NCBI GenBank assembly: GCA_015698045.1
Contig: BLAL01000193.1
Location: 124,001-188,000, forward strand
DNA length: 64,000 nt
Direction of reading: 5' to 3'
Origin: Rhizophagus clarus
Lineage: Eukaryota > Glomeromycota > Glomeromycetes > Glomerales > Glomeraceae
This document shows positions 12,730 to 23,659 of the stretch, in pieces. The notes beneath the pieces are model-generated. The model was not told the DNA's origin and ran no database searches. It saw nothing but the letters and a program-made list of their open reading frames with translations. Position 1 is the first letter of the stretch. The number at the start of each line of letters is the position of its first letter. Position numbers and translations under genes: made by a program.

Positions 12730-13401
12730 ATGCCACAAACAAGCAAAAGTAGAGATGTATATTGTCAATTTTTTTTTTTTTATTTTTTTTTTTTAAAAAA
12801 ATAAATTATCAAAAACATTTTCTGATTTTTTTTTTTTTTTTTTTTTTTTTAGATTGATGCAATTATTGTTAATTCAATGAAAAAATTACAACATCGATCT
12901 AACTGCTTCGATATAATCTCCAGGAAGATTCCGGAATGCAGCAAAAGACAGATAATTTTTCGGTAAGTTTATAATTTAATAAAAATTTAAGTCTGAAAAA
13001 AAAAAAATAAATAAATTATTTATTTTTTTAATTTAAGCTGGAGAAATGTTCTCGACCCATGCTGTAAGTAGACTCATCTTTTAGCATATTTTTAAAAGTA
13101 GAAAGTAAATAAATCAATATTTTTTATTTTACTAGTGTGTCATGAACCGTTAAGTTTTCAAGAAAGAAATTTTATCGATAATGAAATATTCGAATATCTT
13201 AAATGTAATAAAATTATAAATTGGAGGAAAATAATTGAAAAAGTCGAAAAAAACTACGGAAGACGTCACGGTGATCGTAAACTTAAGTATTACTGGTTTA
13301 AAGTGAGAAAGTATCAGAGGGAAATCACTGGAAAAACCAAGGAACCTCCATTTACTCCAACTTTTAATAATAATCCATTCAAAATGCAACCGATCTTTTA
13401 A
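12730..13401 (+). CDS. Small Myb-like DNA-binding protein, four exons
   Basis: Splicing gives 142 aa exactly in frame from exons 12730-12756, 12853-12962, 13038-13063 and 13136-13401. All introns are GT-AG: the first follows the donor GTATAT and ends in a long T-tract plus AG; the other donors are GTAAGT and GTAAGT. The first exon (9 codons) and third exon (26 nt) are very short. Residues about 10-53 form a degenerate first Myb repeat ending in RWRNVLDP, the classic end of a Myb repeat. Residues about 60-115 form a second repeat with INWRKI, GRRH and KYYW helices and a basic end (KVRKYQREITGK). The tail is Pro/Asn-rich. The first repeat lacks the usual first tryptophan. Two-repeat Myb proteins bind DNA in the nucleus; the target is unknown. 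The structure is my reconstruction and no transcript evidence is available. Confidence 0.75.
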
Positions 13402-14985
13402 TATTTATATTCGTTTTTTATAAATTTCAGTTCAGTTCTTTTTTATAACCTTTTTATATACTTTTTCTATATTTTTCTATATTTTTCTATACGTACGTTT
13501 TTTATATACAGTACATTCTTCTATATTTTTTCATTTTTTTCATTTTTACATGCGATTTTTTTCTTTACATGCGTTTTTTGACGGTTTTGACGATTTATGT
13601 TTTTATGCTGATATCATATTATTGAATTAAGAGTTTATTAAATACGATTTCTTTTTAAATTTTTAAATTTTTTAAATAAATATATGTTTAAAAGTGGTTG
13701 TTTTAATGTTTATAATAGAGTGCACTCATATAATATCTTGTTAAATTGGTGCATGATAATTACTGTAACTGTCAGCTGAACACACGAAAGCACGATCGTC
13801 ATTCGAAGGCAGTAACAAATTCGAAAAATATTCTTAGTATATTTAAAATATATGAATTTTACTTATGATCCGGATTGAGTTCATTTATATAACTAAGTTA
13901 ACTAACCCAAATAAATTAATAAATAAACCAGATTATATTATTATAACTATGTTTTATCTTTCCGTAAATAAATTTTTGTTTTTGATGCGTATACATGTAT
14001 TTAACCAAATTTTCGCTAATCTTATCTTTATAAGAAGGTTAAAAAAAATTTCGACTTTACAACTCTTCGAAGTGAAATGGTTTAAGAATGATCCTAATTA
14101 AGGAAATTTTGCTTCAAAATAGTTGCCTAATCTTTAGGAGTATTAGTTTCTTAATGTTGACGGGATGTCTATGATGCTATAGACAGAGCGTTGACAGGAT
14201 CCTAAACAATTATAACAAAAGTCATATCTACTATGTTATCGTCATTTTCAAAATGGTGTGGACTATTTATTCGTGATTGAATATTCGAATGCCGATATTC
14301 TTCCGGTTTTCATCCATCTTTTGTTCGGATATCATCCGGTTTTCGGGTCTTTTTTTTTTATTCAGTTATAACTGCGTACATCATTTGAAAACGGCGATAA
14401 AAATTTATCTTTGTCATCCTAAACTTACTAAAAGTTATAGGCATAAAACTTTGAAATTTTTTGCCTTTTTATTATCTATAATTTTATAATTAAAAAAGTA
14501 AACTTCTACAAGATTTCAACATTAAAAAGATATTTTCTCTTCAAAAATTACATACAGTATTTTCTATGATATTTTACCGCATTAGATTAAATATTATAAA
14601 CTATAATCGGATATCATTTTACTAATTTATCCTCCAGTTTCTGATTGGTTTTCCTTGTTCTGGTTTCTTATGACTTTAATTATAATCATCCGGGGTCCTG
14701 AGCAATCTTTCTTATAATAGCTTAGGCTATCACTCATTTTATTAATTAATAAAATATATATTCGATTACAAAAGAAAAAAGACCTTAACCTACGAATGAT
14801 AAGTTAACTTGTGTGGCATGCTGATTAAGAAACTTCTGGTGTTATTACTGTACTGCTATTTACGCCAAGGTTCACCAAAAATAGTATACACACAGTATTA
14901 TATTAGATATAGTAGCCGCTAACTATCAACGTAAAGAAAATATTTTTTTGCAGATTTCTTATATATTAAAAAAGTTCTTTCAAAT
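13402..14985. other. Intergenic DNA after the Myb-like gene
   Basis: The first 170 bases downstream of the Myb-like stop are T-rich with repeated words (CTATATTTTT) and probably contain the 3' end region. The remainder is AT-rich with short chance frames. No recognised gene. Confidence 0.4.
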
Positions 14986-17383
14986 CGAAATTATGGACTT
15001 AAATAATAATCACAAGATTATCTTTGTAATTTACCAATGAACTAGAACTATTAATCCTACAAAATTGAGATTTTATATAAGCAATTAGGTTCAGCCCTGA
15101 TATGCTAGAAACGAAAACTAAACCAAACCTAATCTACAAAAGAAAAAAATTACAAACCAATAATGTAGATTCGGTCGTGTCCAAAGAGCTTGTGTACCAT
15201 CGAACCATTGTGTCTCCCAACTGAATATGTATGTACAAAAGCCTTTATTGAAAGGCGAGCAAGGAAGCACTTCTTAGTTGGTTCTCACTATCTGATATTT
15301 TACTCGTTTACGCATGGTTGCCGGATTCGGCATTTATTTCATCCGGGTATCATATGACTTGTAATTATTTGGATTTTGACTTATCCTTATTTGAGAGGAT
15401 AATGGAGCAAAGATAGTAGAGTGAAAATAATGATGGAATCGAGATCTGATCTTGTAATACTTGAAACTCGTTTAGGCGTTGGATTACATATCATATACGA
15501 TTGGTCCTGAAAAATTTGAAGAATCAGATATCACGTGATTATTATCGGTGTCTTCGGTAGTGAATTTTTTGCGGCCGTGAGGTCCTAAGTCCATGGACAG
15601 TGCTCCTTTGACGTTTCCAATATTAGACAGAGTTACCTAATTGTTCGTTGTAAAAATTTAAATTGGATATCATAATTTCTGATAAAAAAAACGGTTTATT
15701 GAACTAAAAGTTTTGTTTGTATACTAATAAACTCTTAAGTTTCTTTATTCATGTTATAACTTTTCGTCCCAAAAATATTTTCTTTATTACGGATTTTACG
15801 AAAATAAAAAAATTTTGGGAAGGATTTTTCCCCCGTTAATCGTAAATAAATTAGTATAGACTTACTCACCGCTTTCATAATTTCCAATTTTGATAACAAT
15901 TTATGATTGGCCTGCGTCATACATTTTTATTTGATCATATGATGCCGGATTTGTCAGTTAGGTCTTTAATTGGTCTTAAGTCAGACTGCAAATTTTTATG
16001 TTGACAAAGAAATTCATTAAATCATTGATTTTTGACGGACCGGAATTCCAAATCCTTGACTTAATTGATTACAAAGAATAATGATACTACTATACGCAGT
16101 ACGCATCATTCTAATTAATTAATTGGGGTTGTGGCGGACCGGAATTCCTTAATAGGCTACGGAGAACAGCGATACATACTATATATCATTTAGCTATAAT
16201 TGGGATTATTGACAATCAATTTACATGCATGTTTAAAAGTCATAATAACTAATAAAGTTTAATATAAAAAAAAATTTTTTTTGAAAGCATTTTTTTTTTT
16301 TTTTTTTTTTCAACCTAAATTTTATTGAAAAATTTTATATTGTTTCCATTATACAATAAGTAAAATTTTAGAATGAACTTAGAGAAAAGATACCGTAAAT
16401 TATGGTTAAGGTGATTTCACTGCAATTACATTCGTATATTTATAAGATAAGGTTAAAAAAAATTGGTTAATTATATCAAAAAAAAAAATTCATTTCATTT
16501 AGAATAAATAAAATAAGCATAAAAACATTCTTTTTATATTAAAACAACCGCTATAGTAAATGTTAATGAAAATTTTTGTGACACATTTTTTTTCTATAAT
16601 ATTCAAAGTCTAACACTAATTTCTAAATGTTCAATTTTGATGTATGATAAAAACGCCTTTGAAAATTAAATTATATAATCATGGGGTATCGCCATTTATT
16701 ACCTTTTTAAGCTTTTCTAAGAAGTGTGAAAGAGTCTCCCCCAACAATAATTATGTTTGTATTTAGAAATTCTAAAAAGACCTTTTCCACAATCATTATG
16801 TCGATTATCCATTGTTTATGCACAATAAAAACGGTCATAGAATCACATGACTTACACGTTTATAATTGATCAAGAAATGAGATTTGAAACCGCGCCACAT
16901 GTAAATTTAGAAAAACAACAATTATATCTATATAACAAGATATGTAGTACTATTATTAAATATAAAATAATGCATTTAATAAGAAAAAAGTATATAATGC
17001 CCAAATAATGGACGAATAACAAGTTAAAATTTTCACTTTGATAGTTTTATATATATGTACGCCAGAAATAAAAATAGATTATTTAAAATCCGAAGCCAAC
17101 ACTTTCTTCATATGGAAAAATGGAATTTGTAAGCATTTCATTTCTTTAATCTATTTTAGTTTAATTCGAAAAATAAAAAAAGGAAAAAAATTTAAAGTAA
17201 ATATTTATTTTTAGTTTAGCTCAAGAAAAAAAATATTGACATTCGTTGATAGTGCCATCAAAAATTATACATAAAAGTACACAATTACTCTTTCATTTGC
17301 CGATCACAATCGTAACTGGAGTTTATTTTTATTTTTATTTTTTTTCATTATAAATAAAGTAACACGAGTTTGAATTTACAAAT

Positions 17384-17394
17384 GTATTTAAATA
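17384..17394 (+). promoter_or_regulatory. Putative TATA-like box of HMG gene copy A
   Basis: GTATTTAAATA lies 85-95 bp upstream of the ATG at 17479. The matching position in copy B (29374) reads TATATAAATAT, a better TATA box. The role is inferred from position and sequence only. Confidence 0.35.
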
Positions 17395-17478
17395 TTCCTT
17401 CAACGGTCTTGTATTTTTTTTAAAAAAAAAGAAAAAAAAAAATAATTATAAGAATAATAATTACTAAAACTTTTAAAT

Positions 17479-18030
17479 ATGAACAACGAAATCCCGCTTA
17501 TTAACGTACCCCATCCACCAGAACTGACAGTCGAAGAGATCTTAAGTCGTAGACCTGATGTAAAACTGGGGTCAAGAGCCCCAAATCAGTTTTTTATTTA
17601 TAGACTGGCGTACATAAAAGAACTTAAGAGAAGAACCTGTGAAAATGTCTCCATGACAAAGATTTCCCCCTACATAAGTATATCCTGGTCCAAAGAGCCC
17701 TCTGAGGTAAAGGATGCTTATAAAAAACTCTCTGAGCTGGTAGAAAGTCGATTGGTAAAGATAAGGCAAAAATTTCCGGTAATTATTCACGAGCCCTTTT
17801 TGCCGCCACCACCCACCGATAATATTTTAGAAGATGAGCGTTTAGAAAGTCAGATAAGACAAACCGACACTCTAGCAACTATTCACGAAAACTTCCCTTC
17901 TCCTTCACCGCCATCACCTATCAGTACTGATATAGTTGATGGGTCCATATTTTTTTATTCCTATCTCGACTATGATCATAATCATCAGAATTATTATTAT
18001 TATGATTATTACAGTTATTACTTTCTTTAA
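17479..18030 (+). CDS. MATA-HMG-box protein, copy A
   Basis: Intronless frame of 183 aa. Residues about 33-100 form an HMG box of the fungal mating-type (MATA-HMG) class: RAPNQFFIYR at 33-42, the basic stretch KELKRR, a conserved Trp at 70 (ISWSKEP), and a final helix (EVKDAYKKLSELVE). HMG boxes of this class bind and bend DNA as transcription regulators in the nucleus. Rhizophagus has a large set of such genes, and most are not part of a classical mating-type locus. The region after the box is Pro/acidic (FLPPPPTDN, PSPSPPSP), and the protein ends in a Tyr-rich tail (NYYYYDYYSYYFL). The near-identical copy at 29485 lacks that tail because of a 2-bp difference. The frame start is supported by its conservation in both copies. 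Confidence 0.9.
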   Translation: MNNEIPLINVPHPPELTVEEILSRRPDVKLGSRAPNQFFIYRLAYIKELKRRTCENVSMTKISPYISISWSKEPSEVKDAYKKLSELVESRLVKIRQKFPVIIHEPFLPPPPTDNILEDERLESQIRQTDTLATIHENFPSPSPPSPISTDIVDGSIFFYSYLDYDHNHQNYYYYDYYSYYFL

Positions 18031-18830
18031 TGACTTTTTATTTACCTTAATCAGCATTGCATCAAGTCGAAGTTAATAACAAAATTTTCTTTTAAATACA
18101 AAGTATATATTGCATTTTTTAATAATTAAGTTATATGATTTATCATGTGTTCATTCAATTTATATATTACTTTCTTTCTTTAATATTTCTGCAAAAAAAA
18201 GATAATATGAGTATAAAAGTATATATACATATGTACATACACTAACGTTTTTCTACATATATACTGTATGTTTTAAGAATAATTAAGCCCTATCTAGATA
18301 CGTTCTTAATGTGATTTTTATATGATTTTTTAATAATATAATAATAATTTGTTGAAAAGATACGGAAAATGTCCAATTCCGTATCGTTAAAAATATGTTT
18401 CTAGGCACATGATTTGGACACTGAATTTATAATAATTTATGATGAAATAACTACTAGTTAAATTTATCTAAACTAATTTTAAATAAATGCAAAAATAAAT
18501 AAAATATAAAAATTTCACAATTGATAACTTAATGTTATTTTAAGAAATCCAAAATTCCTTCAATAACACATTTCGATTCCAGAAGTAGTTCAAAGGAAAA
18601 GCCTGCTTAAAAATAAACAAAAAGAGACTATTTTTTTTTTAATTTTATATTCTCCCTATATACTATATATCTAAAACCGATCATTCAAGTTCATAAAGTC
18701 TGGAAACCTCAAACCTATAAGAAATATTAGAGCATTTTTTTTAACCAATTGAAATGTCAACTCTCCCCTATATGAAACTTATGGTAAATATGAGCTTGCC
18801 CAAATCTTCAAGAGTTGGCGTTCCTACAAA
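18031..18830. other. 3' flank of HMG gene copy A
   Basis: AT-rich sequence conserved with 29980-30840 in copy B. It contains words such as ATATATACATATGTACATACAC and several AATAAA-like signals. No coding frame is kept open in both copies. Confidence 0.45.
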
Positions 18831-19310
18831 AAAAAAAAAAAGGAAAAGAAATATGGCATCCTACATAAACCTAGCAAAGAAAAGAGAATTCCAAAAAAAT
18901 TGAGGCCGATACCTACGTAAAAAAAGAAAAAGCTTTAAATAAAAATTAAAAAAAAAATTAAATAAAAAATATTCGAAACGCTACACCTACAATAAATAAA
19001 AGAGAGCCCAGTGTCCTATAAAAGTGAAGCTGAATTGACCTATAAAAAGGAAAAAGATTTCTGACTGTCCGTTCGAAAAGAGAAACCGTATCATTCTATA
19101 AAAAAAAATCTGGCTTATAAAAAAAAAAAAAAAAAATATAGATTTTTTTTTAAAAAGAATTAAAAAAACCAGTTATAAAAAGAAAGGATAGAATAAAAGA
19201 ATAAAATAAAGATTTTTTTTTAAAGGGAAGAACAAAATTAGGAAAATAAAAAAAAATCTTGTTTAAAAAGTTTAAAAAAGGGATAATGAGAAAAATAGAA
19301 GGCAAGAAAA
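18830..19310 (+). repeat. Purine-rich tract at the duplication edge (copy A)
   Basis: About 480 bases in which A and G dominate the plus strand, with many A-runs of 8-16. The equivalent in copy B spans about 30840-31470 and is longer. The shared segment ends within it. Confidence 0.6.
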
Positions 19311-19381
19311 AAAAACCCCCCAATCTAAACCGACTAGCACAAACTTCTGTTTGTCTTCCCTTAAAAAAAACTTAGCATGTC

Positions 19382-20690
19382 ATGGTTCAGAGGATGGTTG
19401 ATCTCAAGAATACTTTGATTCTACATAAACCAAACAACACAGTTGTAGTTAGCCAACTTATAAAGCTTTACTTATATCCTTCAGATAGTAATTTAATAAG
19501 GAATTTAATTAAAGACCGCAAATCTTTTTTTCCTTCTTCATGGTTCTTGGTTTTAGTCTGGTCTTTCTTCTTCTCCTTACTGATGACCTTCTTTTTATCC
19601 TTTTCAGGGACTTGGTCATTTTCTTTTTCTTTTTCTTGGGTGATGTTGACATGTAACTGCAAAGCCAATTTCTTCTTTAAAGCATTCAGAAGAGCGTCTT
19701 GGAAGTTGAAGTACAGTATAATCATCATCTTTTACCATTCCATTCTTAGCTTTAATTATATATTATTTCCATGCTTTAATCTTATAGAAATCGATAAATT
19801 TTTAGAATCAATGAACTCGTCATTCAAAATAACTTCATTGGACACTGATCTATTTAATATAACAGATACCTGGAATTATTCTCATATTTTCCTATCTTTT
19901 AGACATCAAGATTCAGGGTATAAACGCACAACTGTATCATATAATTTATGCCACTAGGTACGTAAACTGTAGTTTGTTAGCGCTCAAGAGGATAGTACCA
20001 TTTTAGCCCAAACTGATTGGTATTTGTATTGTGTTTTGAAAAAATTTCAAGGATCTAGCCCCAATTTTTCAACAATTCTAAAATCTTGTTGTGGGACCAA
20101 ATCACTGGAATATCATATATCATGATAATTTTCACCTGTTCGCTTTAACTATCAGATACCTAATTATTAGACATCATCATATGTTAAATAGTGTCATGTT
20201 TTCTTTTCTTTTTCTGTGTAATTTTAAGTACAGGTGGAATATGTAAAGCATCTAGTAGGTCAATTATCATGGTGTTATTGTTTTGTGATGCTGTTAGTTT
20301 CGTTGGTGTGTAAAAATTTCTGTTTTAGGATCCAGTTTTATGGGTTTCTTCAGTATAGGAAGCTCTATACGAACTATCAACTGCTTCAATGAGCATGGGT
20401 GGTATATTGTACTGGTAAACTATTTGAGCTCTTAAGTATAAAAAAGCGGATCATCGGCAGCTAGTGTTAAGTGGCTATAGTCTCGCTTTAAGCACTTTAC
20501 GTTTTGCTTGAAACGACCTATGGCAGTTTAAACCTGTGTAATCTAATCTTCCTATTCAACCACTATCATGGTATTTATATCTAAATTTCCTCTAGAAGAT
20601 TTCCCAAACTAGCAACTATGGCCTCTTTTAGTTCCTTCACTTGTTTAATTGATGGTTTCTTGTTATTATTGTAATCGTTTGTTAAGATCT
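19382..20690 (-). pseudogene. Unidentified coding remnants, minus strand
   Basis: Two minus-strand patches look like former protein. At about 20690-20580 the reading is NNNKKPSIKQVKELKEAIVA continuing SLGNLLEEI, then a stop. At 19728-19468 an 86-codon frame contains a highly charged stretch (EKDKKKVISKEKKKDQ). Between them the strand is full of stops. I do not recognise the family. A 191-codon plus-strand frame over the same DNA (19382-19957) reads as Ser/Phe-rich and appears to be the shadow of the charged minus-strand frame. Confidence 0.3.
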
Positions 20691-20699
20691 AAATATAAA

Positions 20700-21458
20700 G
20701 ACAAACTAATGAGAAATGAAAAAAAATAAGATAAAAGTTAATACATGGCAATCAACAAAATGCATCAGCATTAAATAAACCAGCTTCACTTACCAGAAGT
20801 TCTAAGCAAATGGAAAGCAAAGAAAAAACCTATTTATACCACACATTGCAAAATCCATTCCTATAGAAAAAAGGCAGAAGGGAACATTAGAAATGTTCTA
20901 ACAATTTTTCACATAACAAAGAAACCCATTCTCTCATCTCCACTTACTAAAATAAGGCTTTCCTGAGGTTTTGTTTAATTCCCCAAAAGAAAACAATATT
21001 TCTAATGTTTTTTTGCAAAACAAATTTATATATCACTTTACTTTTACTTATAATATTGATCTTTATAAAGGTTTTGTTTCGTTCACCTTAAAAAAAAAAA
21101 AGCAAAAATGTTAGTATTTGTTATTCTTTTTACATAAAAAACTTCTAAAAGTTCTGATTTATTTCCTAAAATAAAGAAAATAAAATATTGAACATTCTTA
21201 TATATAAAAAAATCATTATTTTTATCACTTACTGAATGGGCCTTTCCAAGGTTTCATTAATTTGATTTATTTTCTCTAAAAAAGAGAAATAAAAAATTGT
21301 GCTTACCAAAGATTAATATCAGAAATTAAAATTTTTATTATAATACTATTAGTCAAATTTAATTATTTTTTTTATAAAACAAAATTTAGAAAGAACATTA
21401 GCAATCAAAAAACTTTCCATACTTCATATAAAAGTTTAAGCTTAATAGACTTTTTGTG
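20700..21458. other. AT-rich intergenic DNA
   Basis: No gene recognised. A loosely repeated word, AAAAAGAGAAATAAAA/CCTAAAATAAAGAAAATAA, occurs several times between about 21000 and 21300. The last nine bases (21450-21458) are the left target duplication of the next element. Confidence 0.35.
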
Positions 21459-21653
21459 GCACCTCCGTTTTGTGGGCGTGGTTTTTGGTAGGATGTGATG
21501 ATTTATGCAGTGACAAATAGAGATCAGGCCACTAAAAAAACTGTCGCTGAGATAAATATAAACTGCGCGTTCCCGCAATCACGTGATCACTGACAAATAT
21601 TTGTCACATACTTTTAGTAAACATAATAAACCACGCCCACAAAACTGACGTGC
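21459..21653. mobile_element. Mutator-type MITE, copy 2 (195 bp)
   Basis: Same family and orientation as the element at 5942. It shares the terminal repeats and most internal sequence, with a 15-bp-class indel (extra GGCCACTAAAAAAACT region). It is flanked by 9-bp repeats CTTTTTGTG (21450-21458) and CTTTTTATG (21654-21662), which match at 8 of 9 positions. The internal palindrome TGACAAATATTTGTCA is preserved. Confidence 0.87.
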
Positions 21654-22559
21654 CTTTTTATGTATAAATAAGTTCATTTATCACGTCACGTATAATTACC
21701 AACCAAATTTTAAGATCAGGTGTAACAATTGGCAATATAAATGTTGCAAATAAAAAATACCTTTTCAAATATATAAAGTACAGTATATCTAAGTGTTTAT
21801 ATAATTAATATGCTTTATCAATAACAGTTAGCTTTAAGTAACAAATATTAAAGTTATTAACATTTCAAATTAATTGAAAAAAAAAATTAATAATGACCAA
21901 TTAAAGCACTATTTTCAAGATATTATTAAATAGTATAAATTAATTATAAATTCAATTAAGTAAATAACTTGTGAATTTTGTATTATAAATTAAATATCAT
22001 ATTTTAAGTAAATTTCAAGCTATAATATACATAATATACATTAATATTAAATTTAATAAAATTTATTTGGAATTTATATATTATAAATTAGCGAATTAAC
22101 AGTCATTGGAAATGTCACAAAAAAATAAGGCAAATTTTTTTTATTAAGATTGACAAAAAAATTTTATGACACAGTATCCTTGTTAAATGTATAGCACGTG
22201 TATATAATTAAAGTTGGCCAAATTATATTAAATCTGGTTAAATTTGCCGATCAATAATTCATAATTTTGGCCGAATTTTTGTTAATTCTGGCCAATTTCG
22301 TAATGCCGTCCTAAATTTTGTTATAATTGAAAAATGTAAGCTAAATATAACATTATTTTTATACAATATAATACTTTAATTTAAAGTTGATAATAAAACT
22401 TGAGAACCATATTTACGAATTTATTGGTAAAATATTCTATTTAACCTTTATTATTCAACTTGGATCTTTGTTTGAAATTGATGTATTTTCTTTATTAAAA
22501 TCATTAAAAATAAAAAAAAAAAAGAAGAAATTAATACAACTACAACTGAAAAAATGTAT

Positions 22560-23045
22560 ATTCCTTGGCGAGTATTTATCCTATCATCATAAAATTTGAG
22601 ATATAAATATTTTCAAACCTCCTGAATAACTTTAATTAAGCAATGAAAGTAATTTACATTGACCAAACTATCAAATTTATTCTTCAAAGTTGCTAAACAG
22701 ATGTAAAGGATACAACTGTTAATTTTTCCACAAGTATTTATCCCAGCATCATAAAAATTAAGATATAAATATTTATAACACCGCTGAACAACTTTACTTA
22801 AGCAATAGAAGGTGGTTTACATTTACTAAAATTCAAAAGTACGCTCTGAAGTTATAAAAAAAATTCAGAAATCGAAAATTTAGTACATTTTTAAAAATTA
22901 TATGCTACATTATAAACATTTATACTAGCCTTATAATAATCTAGGCATAAATATATTTGACCTTTCTAAACATCTTTACATAAGCCGCAGTAAGTGATTT
23001 CATTTAATCAAAGTACCAAAATTACACTCTGAATTTGTAAACAGA
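22560..23045 (+). repeat. Degenerate tandem repeat, about 150-180 bp unit
   Basis: Three related units can be aligned by eye. Each contains AT-rich text like TTATAAATATTTATAACACC, then an ACTTTA.TTAAGCAATAGAA core, then a region ending near a variant of CTCTGAAGTTATAAA. Units begin near 22560, 22730 and 22915. Divergence is high. No coding potential. It lies immediately left of duplication copy B. Confidence 0.45.
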
Positions 23046-23659
23046 ATAATAACATTAATGCTATTATGAAAGATATAAATAGTACTATGAGATAAATTGA
23101 AATTATGAACTTAAATAATAATCACAATACACAAGATTATCTTAGTAATTTACCAATGAACTAGAACTATTAATGTTTTGAAGCTCCTACAAATTGAGAT
23201 TTTATATATGCAATTAGGTTCAGGCCTGTTATACTAGAAACAACCAACTAATCTGAAAACTAAACCTAACCTAATCTACAAAAGAAAAAAACAAACCAAT
23301 AATGTAGATTCAGTCGTGTCCAAAGAACCTGGGTACCATCGAACCATTGTGTCTCCCAGCTGAATATTTATGTACAAAAGCCTTTATTGAACTGAAAGGC
23401 GAGCAAGGAAGCACTTCTTGGTCCTCGTTATCTGATATTTTACTCGCTTACACATGGTTGCGTTGATAGTGGCAGTTAATCTTTTTGGCTTAGTATATAA
23501 CATCCGAATTTGGCATTTATTTCATCTGGTATCATGTGACTTGTAATGATTTGGATTTTGACTTATCCTTATTTGAGAGGATAATGGAGCAAAGATAGTA
23601 GAGTGAAAATAATGATAGAATAGAGATCTGATCTTGTAATACTTGAAACTCGTTTAGAG

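Larger units (their letters stand above)
14986..19310 (+). repeat. Segmental duplication, copy A (MATA-HMG segment)
   Basis: Almost all of this interval is repeated in the same orientation at about 23098-31340, from the shared start (AATAATAATCACAAGATTAT and on) to the purine-rich tract after the HMG gene. Identity is high by eye, with small indels and substitutions throughout, in both coding and noncoding DNA. Copy A lacks the two insertions found in copy B and so shows the pre-insertion state. Its right edge lies in an A/G-rich tract (about 18830-19310), a plausible place for a recombination breakpoint. Confidence 0.85.

Noticed and set aside
15735-15920. Minus-strand ORF of 61 codons in duplication copy A
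   Set aside because: The equivalent in copy B has a one-base indel that destroys the frame, so it is not conserved as protein.
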